Positions 4,745 through 8,141 of a stretch of DNA of 8,141 bases are shown here, in pieces. How positions within the stretch are numbered: position 1 is the stretch's first letter; every line of letters starts with the position of its first letter. The translations under genes and the position numbers were made by a program. Under the pieces are notes generated by a model. That model saw only the letters and a program-made list of their open reading frames with translations, was not told the DNA's origin and searched no databases. Origin of the DNA: an uncultured Propionibacteriaceae bacterium (GTDB taxonomy: Bacteria > Actinomycetota > Actinomycetes > Propionibacteriales > Propionibacteriaceae); the NCBI GenBank assembly GCA_937859105.1, contig CALMAD010000398.1:1-8141 (forward strand), given 5' to 3'.

Positions 4745-5464
4745 CTAGGAGGACTGGCCCGGCACGACGGCCGGGAACTCGACCCGCGCCTGCTTCACGA
4801 TCGTGCTCATCATCGCGCCGTCCACGACGGCGCCGAAGCCGCCGCCCAGAACCGGAACGGCCTTGCCGAAACGGGTCAGCGTCTTCTCGCCGAGGCTCTT
4901 GATGAGCTGGAAGCCGACCGCCTTGTTGATCATCATGATGGCGGCGCGCGGCAGGTTCTTGGTGGCCAGCGAGCTGATCGAGTGCGACGCCACGTTCACG
5001 CCGGCCTTGGCGAGGATGTCGTCGGACTTCGCGCCCACCAGCGTCAGCAGGATCGCCGTCCGGATGCTCGGATCGGTGATGTCGTAGCCGCGGAGCTTCG
5101 CGATCGCGCCCACGGCGCGGGTCGCGATCACATAGAACTCGAACACGTTCGCCGGGACCGCGACCGGCATGGTCACGAAGCCGCCGAGGCTCGTCACGAA
5201 GCCGCCGCCCGCGGCGTCCCTGATCGCGGAGCGCGCGACGAAGTCGATCGCCTGCTCGCTCTCGCCCTTCTTCTTGGACGCCGTGCCCGCGACCTTGTCG
5301 GCCCCCGGGAAGGGCCCGGCGCCGTGCAGCCCGACATCCAGGATGCGCTGGATGAGCGCGGTGATCGCGCCGGGGTTCTCGCCCGGGTCGCGTGCCTCGT
5401 CGAGCGCGGAGCGCGTGACGTCGGCGTCGGACTTGTTGCGCTTGAGCAGGTCGAACAGCCCCAT
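4745..5464 (-). CDS. EcsC family protein
   Basis: The 239-residue protein resembles the EcsC family, named for the third gene of the Bacillus ecs operon, though here without an ABC transporter beside it. The molecular function of these proteins is not established. The central region (about 83-160) is the recognisable part: a Gly- and hydrophobic-rich segment (AAGGGFVTSLGGF... then MPVAVPANVFEFYVIATRAVGAIA), followed by LRGYDITDPSIRTAILLTLVG. It probably associates with the membrane, but no signal peptide or clear multi-pass pattern is seen. The N-terminus (MGLFDLLKRNKSDADV) is charged, and residues 61-70 hold a Lys-rich patch. A second Gly-rich hydrophobic stretch (about 203-220) lies near the C-terminus. 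ATG 5464-5462 is chosen because GGAGG ends four bases upstream. It converges on the regulator gene. The family call is from memory of sequence style, hence moderate certainty. Confidence 0.8.
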   Translation of the reverse strand: MGLFDLLKRNKSDADVTRSALDEARDPGENPGAITALIQRILDVGLHGAGPFPGADKVAGTASKKKGESEQAIDFVARSAIRDAAGGGFVTSLGGFVTMPVAVPANVFEFYVIATRAVGAIAKLRGYDITDPSIRTAILLTLVGAKSDDILAKAGVNVASHSISSLATKNLPRAAIMMINKAVGFQLIKSLGEKTLTRFGKAVPVLGGGFGAVVDGAMMSTIVKQARVEFPAVVPGQSS

Positions 5465-5540
5465 GGTTCCTCCAAACGACTGGGCAGTGGCTAGGTACGA
5501 TGCTGCCAGGCGGCGGGGTGGCCGCCAAGGGGCGTCGCGA

Positions 5541-5560
5541 CGATTCGGATTCCGATTCGG
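5541..5560. repeat. Direct repeat CGATTCGG x2, 12-base period
   Basis: CGATTCGG occurs at 5541-5548 and again at 5553-5560, separated by ATTC, so equivalent bases are 12 apart. The junction also makes the 11-base dyad TCGGA-T-TCCGA (5545-5555). The element lies 77 bases upstream of the EcsC-family start and 45 bases downstream of the proline dehydrogenase stop, in AT-richer sequence. A regulator binding site is the natural guess. Confidence 0.4.
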
Positions 5561-5568
5561 TTGCACCC

Positions 5569-5619
5569 GCCGGACGCCTCCTCAGCCCGCCCGGCGCGGC
5601 GAACTCAGCGGCGTCCGGC
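5569..5619. repeat. 10-bp perfect inverted repeat across the proline dehydrogenase stop codon
   Basis: GCCGGACGCC (5569-5578) and GGCGTCCGGC (5610-5619) are exact reverse complements with 31 bases between them, and the stop codon (5605-5607) lies inside. In the minus-strand mRNA this would be a long-stemmed 3'-end structure. No T tract follows, so it may stabilise the 3' end or assist factor-dependent termination. Both arms contain the CGGACGC/GCGTCCG word that is common throughout the window. Confidence 0.4.
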
Positions 5620-6531
5620 CAGCGCCCGCAGGAAGAAGGCCAGGTTCGCCGGCCGCTCGGCGAGCCGGCGCATGAAGTAGCCGTACCAGTCGGTGCCGAA
5701 CGGAACGTACACGCGCACCCGGTGACCCAGGTCGGCCAGCCGCTGCTGCTCCTCCAGACGGATGCCGTACAGCATCTGGAACTCGTAGCGGTCGGGCGCT
5801 CGCCGGGCGACGTTCGCCAGCGACAGAGCCGTCGAGATCATCCGGGGGTCGTGCGTCGCGACCATCGGGTACCCGTCACCCTCCATCAGGATGCGGAGGC
5901 AGTCGATGTACGACGCGTCGACCTCGGCCTTCGCCTGGTGGGCGACCATCGGCGGCTCCTGGTAGGCGCCCTTGCACAGTCGCACGCGCGAGCCGGACGC
6001 CGCGAGCGCCCGGCAGTCGCCGGGCGTCCGCTTCAGGTAGGCCTGGACGACCGCCCCGGTGGACGGGTACTCCGCCCGCAACTCGGCGAGCATGCCGAGC
6101 GTCCGGTCGGTGGTCGTGTGGTCCTCCATGTCGAGGGTGACGGTGGTGCCGGCGTCCGCAGCGGCCGCGCAGACGCGTCCGGCGTTCTCGAACGCCAGAT
6201 CGTGGCCCTGGGGGAGGGACTGGCCCACCGCGCTGAGCTTCACCGACACCTCGGCGGACGCGGCGAGCCCCTCCGCGTCGAGACGTTGCAGCAGCGACAC
6301 GTACGCGTTCGCGGTGTCGATGGCCTGCTGCTGGTTCGTCGTGTCCTCGCCGAGGTAATCGATGGTCGACAGGAGCCCTCGGGAGGCGAGGTCGCGGACG
6401 GCCGCCACGCACTCGTCCTGGGTCTCGCCCGGGACGAATCGCTTCACAACCGCGCGGGTCGGCGGCAACCTCACGATCGTGTCGTGGACCACCTGGTTGC
6501 GCGCCATGAATAGGATCGTGCTCCGCAGCAT
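5605..6531 (-). CDS. Proline dehydrogenase (monofunctional, FAD-dependent)
   Basis: The 308-residue protein is the stand-alone catalytic domain (PutB/PRODH type, about 307 residues in Thermus) rather than the large bifunctional PutA. It oxidises proline to pyrroline-5-carboxylate with FAD and passes electrons to the quinone pool at the membrane face. Visible motifs along the beta-alpha barrel are VSVKLS with Lys98, TLDMEDHTTTD, RLCKGAYQEP, ATHDPR, EFQMLYGIR, and the C-terminal RVYVPFGTDWYGYFMRRLAERP, whose Arg288-Arg289 pair matches the carboxylate-binding pair of the Thermus enzyme. ATG 6531-6529 has AGGAGG seven bases upstream. The gene starts 33 bases behind terC on the same strand, so both are probably on one mRNA, with a small hairpin in the gap. 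A pyrroline-5-carboxylate dehydrogenase gene is not in the window. Identification is secure. Confidence 0.95.
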   Translation of the reverse strand: MLRSTILFMARNQVVHDTIVRLPPTRAVVKRFVPGETQDECVAAVRDLASRGLLSTIDYLGEDTTNQQQAIDTANAYVSLLQRLDAEGLAASAEVSVKLSAVGQSLPQGHDLAFENAGRVCAAAADAGTTVTLDMEDHTTTDRTLGMLAELRAEYPSTGAVVQAYLKRTPGDCRALAASGSRVRLCKGAYQEPPMVAHQAKAEVDASYIDCLRILMEGDGYPMVATHDPRMISTALSLANVARRAPDRYEFQMLYGIRLEEQQRLADLGHRVRVYVPFGTDWYGYFMRRLAERPANLAFFLRALAGRR

Positions 6532-6546
6532 CCGCTCGCCTCCTCC

Positions 6547-6560
6547 CGAGGAACCCCTCG
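6547..6560 (-). other. Intercistronic hairpin between terC and proline dehydrogenase
   Basis: CGAGG-GGTT-CCTCG on the minus strand is a perfect 5-bp stem with a four-base loop. It lies between the terC stop (6565-6567) and the ribosome site of the next gene (6539-6544). It is too short and lacks the T tract needed for termination, so it may modulate processing or relative expression. Confidence 0.3.
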
Positions 6561-6564
6561 TCGC

Positions 6565-7887
6565 CTACTGCTTCTCCGGGTCGGACGCCTCCGCGTCGCC
6601 CGCCTTCTCCTCGTCGGCCGCCCGCCGGTAGTGCCCGGTGTCGAGCCGGTCGTAGCCGCTGGCCCAGTCGCCGTCCGGGTAGGCCTGAGGGTGCTCGAGG
6701 ATGTACTCGTCGTGCACGTGGTGGGCCTCGTCCAACAGGTCGAGGAGCTCCTTCTCGCCGTGGATGAGGAACTTGAACTTCGGCTGGATCTCCAGCAGCT
6801 GCTGCTCCTCCTTGGCGAGGCGCCGGTAGTTCTGCTCCCGCACCTCCTGGTCGACCTCGTACTCGAGGTCGAGGTACTGCTTGGCGTGGCGGCGGGTGTT
6901 CTTGATGACGGTGAGGGCCTTGCCCTTGGGCGACATCAGGGACGCCACGACCACGACGAGCAGCGAGACCACGATGACCAGCAGCGACTGCTGCGTGGTG
7001 ACCTCGATCACCTCGACGTGGTGGCCGCCGTTGATGAACGGCACCGTGTTCTCGTGCAGCGCGTGCAGGATGAGCTTGACGCCGATGAACGCGAGGATCG
7101 CCGCGAGGCCGTACTTCAGGTAGATGAGGCGGTCGAGCAGGCCGTCGATGAGGAAGTACAACTGTCGCAGGCCGAGCAGGCTGAACGCGACCGCCGTAAA
7201 GACGATGTACGGGTCCTGGGTCAGGCCGAAGATCGCCGGGATCGAGTCGAGCGCGAACATCACGTCGGTGCCGCCGATGGCCACCATGACGAGGAGCATC
7301 GGCGTCATCGCCCGCTTGCCGTCGATGGTGGTGAAGAGCTTGTCGCCGTCGTAGTGCTCGGAGGTGTGCATCACCCGCTTGGCGAGGCGGATGATGAAGT
7401 TGTTCGCCTCGCTGGACTCCTCGTCGTCGGAGTCCTCCTCCGGCTTGAGCAGGTTTCCGGCCGTGACCAGCAGGATGAGGCCGAACAGGTAGAAGATCCA
7501 CGCGAAGCTGTTGATGAGCGCCACGCCCAGGAAGATGAACGCCGTCCGCGCGATCAGGGAGACGACGATGCCGAACATCAGCACCTTCTGCTGGTCGGCC
7601 CGCGGCACCTTGAACGAACTCATGATGATCAAGAACACGAACAGGTTGTCGACCGACAACGACAGTTCGGTGATGTAGCCCGCGTAGAACTCGACGCCGC
7701 GCTGGTGCCCGAGGAACAGCCAGACGTAGACGCCGAAGAGGATCGCGACCGACACATAGATGGCGGTCCACTTGGCCGCCTCCTTGATCGTCGGGATGTG
7801 GGCCTTCCGGACGTGGAAGAAGAAGTCGAACGCCAGCAGTCCGATGATGAAGACCACGGTCAACAGCCAGATTGTTCCTGACTCCAC
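6565..7887 (-). CDS. terC: TerC/Alx family integral membrane protein with charged C-terminal tail
   Basis: The 440-residue polytopic protein belongs to the TerC family, whose members are linked to tellurite resistance and, for Alx and its relatives, manganese export. Hydrophobic segments lie at about 5-25, 41-60, 80-92, 103-124, 128-147, 195-215, 225-247, 258-277 and 301-318. Family signatures are TELSLSVDNLFVFLI (73-87), GGTDVMFALDSIPAIFGLTQ (205-224) and GLRQLYFLIDGL followed by YLKYGLAAILAFIGVKL. The membrane acidic residues Glu74, Asp80, Asp208 and Asp214 are candidate metal ligands. A loop at 149-161 is very acidic. After residue 320 comes a charged tail of about 120 residues, longer than the core family. 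The start is GTG 7887, with AAAGGAA about seven bases upstream. It heads the likely bicistron with proline dehydrogenase, and its leader is highly structured. The family call is firm; substrate and physiological role are inferred only. Confidence 0.93.
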   Translation of the reverse strand: MESGTIWLLTVVFIIGLLAFDFFFHVRKAHIPTIKEAAKWTAIYVSVAILFGVYVWLFLGHQRGVEFYAGYITELSLSVDNLFVFLIIMSSFKVPRADQQKVLMFGIVVSLIARTAFIFLGVALINSFAWIFYLFGLILLVTAGNLLKPEEDSDDEESSEANNFIIRLAKRVMHTSEHYDGDKLFTTIDGKRAMTPMLLVMVAIGGTDVMFALDSIPAIFGLTQDPYIVFTAVAFSLLGLRQLYFLIDGLLDRLIYLKYGLAAILAFIGVKLILHALHENTVPFINGGHHVEVIEVTTQQSLLVIVVSLLVVVVASLMSPKGKALTVIKNTRRHAKQYLDLEYEVDQEVREQNYRRLAKEEQQLLEIQPKFKFLIHGEKELLDLLDEAHHVHDEYILEHPQAYPDGDWASGYDRLDTGHYRRAADEEKAGDAEASDPEKQ

Positions 7888-8064
7888 GGGCGGTTCCTTT
7901 CCGGTCGGCGCCTCGCGCCGGCCTTTCTCCCGCGGCGGGCCCTCCCCGAGGGGCCCGCTCCTGTGATGCCGCCGGGGGCGACGTCGACATCATCCCACGG
8001 GGTGCGCCCCGCGCATACGGCCTGACCGGCAGTTGTCTCGCCGGTGTTCGCCGTTGTCGTGTCG
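7888..8064 (-). promoter_or_regulatory. Structured terC leader, candidate cis-regulatory RNA
   Basis: The 177 bases between the upstream gene and terC carry four perfect stems: ACCGGC-n9-GCCGGT (8025-8045), CGGGG-n4-CCCCG (7998-8011), GCGGGCCC-n8-GGGCCCGC (7935-7958) and CGGCGC-n3-GCGCCG (7906-7920). A fifth, TGCGC-n3-GCGCA (8003-8015), excludes the second, so two folds compete. The last stem ends just before the ribosome site. A weak promoter pair, GAGACA/TATGCG with a 16-base spacer (8039-8012), is possible. I do not see the conserved core of the manganese yybP-ykoY riboswitch known upstream of some terC relatives. Confidence 0.4.
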
Positions 8065-8141
8065 TCAGAAGAACGAGCGGACGAGCGCGGGCGTGAGATC
8101 GGTGATGGACGCGAGGACGGCGTCCGCGCGGGCGAGCAGGT
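8065..8141 (-). CDS. C-terminal end of an unrecognised gene (5' end outside window)
   Basis: On the minus strand a frame enters the window at 8139 and runs 24 codons, LLARADAVLASITDL then TPALVRSFF, to TGA at 8067-8065. Codon position 3 is almost always G or C, and the composition looks like a real protein end. The other two frames give arginine- and proline-rich sequence of shadow type. Too little is visible for a function. It precedes terC on the same strand by 177 bases, a distance filled by the structured leader, so the two are probably not tightly co-transcribed. Confidence 0.6.
   Translation of the reverse strand, partial: LLARADAVLASITDLTPALVRSFF

Noticed and set aside
5465..5566. 34-codon N-terminal extension of the EcsC-family protein
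   Set aside because: GGAGG placed four bases before ATG 5464 decides the start, and the extension covers the probable promoter.
6631..7881. Long plus-strand open frame rich in Val, Asp and Glu opposite terC
   Set aside because: Its composition is that of the complement of a hydrophobic membrane gene; no start signal or family is visible.
5876..7993. 705-codon open frame on the minus strand spanning terC and proline dehydrogenase
   Set aside because: It lies in a different frame from two unmistakable genes, is rich in Arg, Pro and Gly, and has no domain. It is a high-GC shadow.
1..8141. CRISPR array, insertion sequence, integrase, attachment site or toxin-antitoxin pair
   Set aside because: No regularly spaced repeats, transposase or recombinase motifs, terminal repeats or small paired genes were seen on either strand.

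Overview
The window is GC-rich (roughly 70% by eye) and packed with ordinary chromosomal genes on both strands. Strong GC bias at codon position 3, GTG starts, extended -10 motifs of the TANNNT type directly in front of start codons, and the actinobacterial forms of TerC, EcsC-family and NarL/LuxR-type proteins all point to a high-GC Gram-positive actinobacterium. A member of the Propionibacteriales or a nearby order would fit, but I cannot fix the genus. No rRNA, tRNA, CRISPR array, insertion sequence or phage gene is visible.

Layout, left to right. (1) The 3' part of an unrecognised plus-strand gene (1-465) converges on a minus-strand pair, acyP-cobU (1302 to 485), joined by an ATGA overlap: an acylphosphatase followed by the bifunctional cobinamide kinase/guanylyltransferase of B12 nucleotide-loop assembly. 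(2) Divergent from acyP is a histidine-phosphatase gene (1451-2035). Its last 21 bases are also the last 21 bases of a convergent two-CBS-domain protein (2015-2443, minus). (3) Divergent from the CBS gene is metB (2619-3788), a cystathionine gamma-synthase that looks strikingly like the E. coli enzyme, followed by the clearest intrinsic terminator of the window (3829-3850). (4) A 304-base non-coding stretch follows, with a dyad-symmetric candidate operator and three consecutive perfect hairpins. It leads to an orphan response-regulator-like gene with a C-terminal LuxR helix-turn-helix (4093-4737). (5) Convergent with the regulator is an EcsC-family gene (4745-5464, minus). (6) On the minus strand a terC-like membrane protein gene (6565-7887) is followed after 33 bases by a monofunctional proline dehydrogenase gene (5605-6531), probably as a bicistron. 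The terC leader (7888-8064) is rich in potential hairpins. (7) The last 77 bases hold the C-terminal end of another minus-strand gene.

The genes are housekeeping functions: corrinoid salvage or synthesis, methionine synthesis (whose last step, methionine synthase, is often B12-dependent), proline oxidation and metal homeostasis. They do not form one obvious pathway, and I do not see an undescribed multi-gene system here. The most unusual signals are non-coding or statistical. The 7-mer GCGTCCG/CGGACGC occurs about 26 times, equally on both strands and in all reading frames. Two genes share an identical leaderless start architecture. Three leaders (metB, the regulator, terC) carry potential RNA structure, and a repeat/dyad element lies upstream of the EcsC-family gene.
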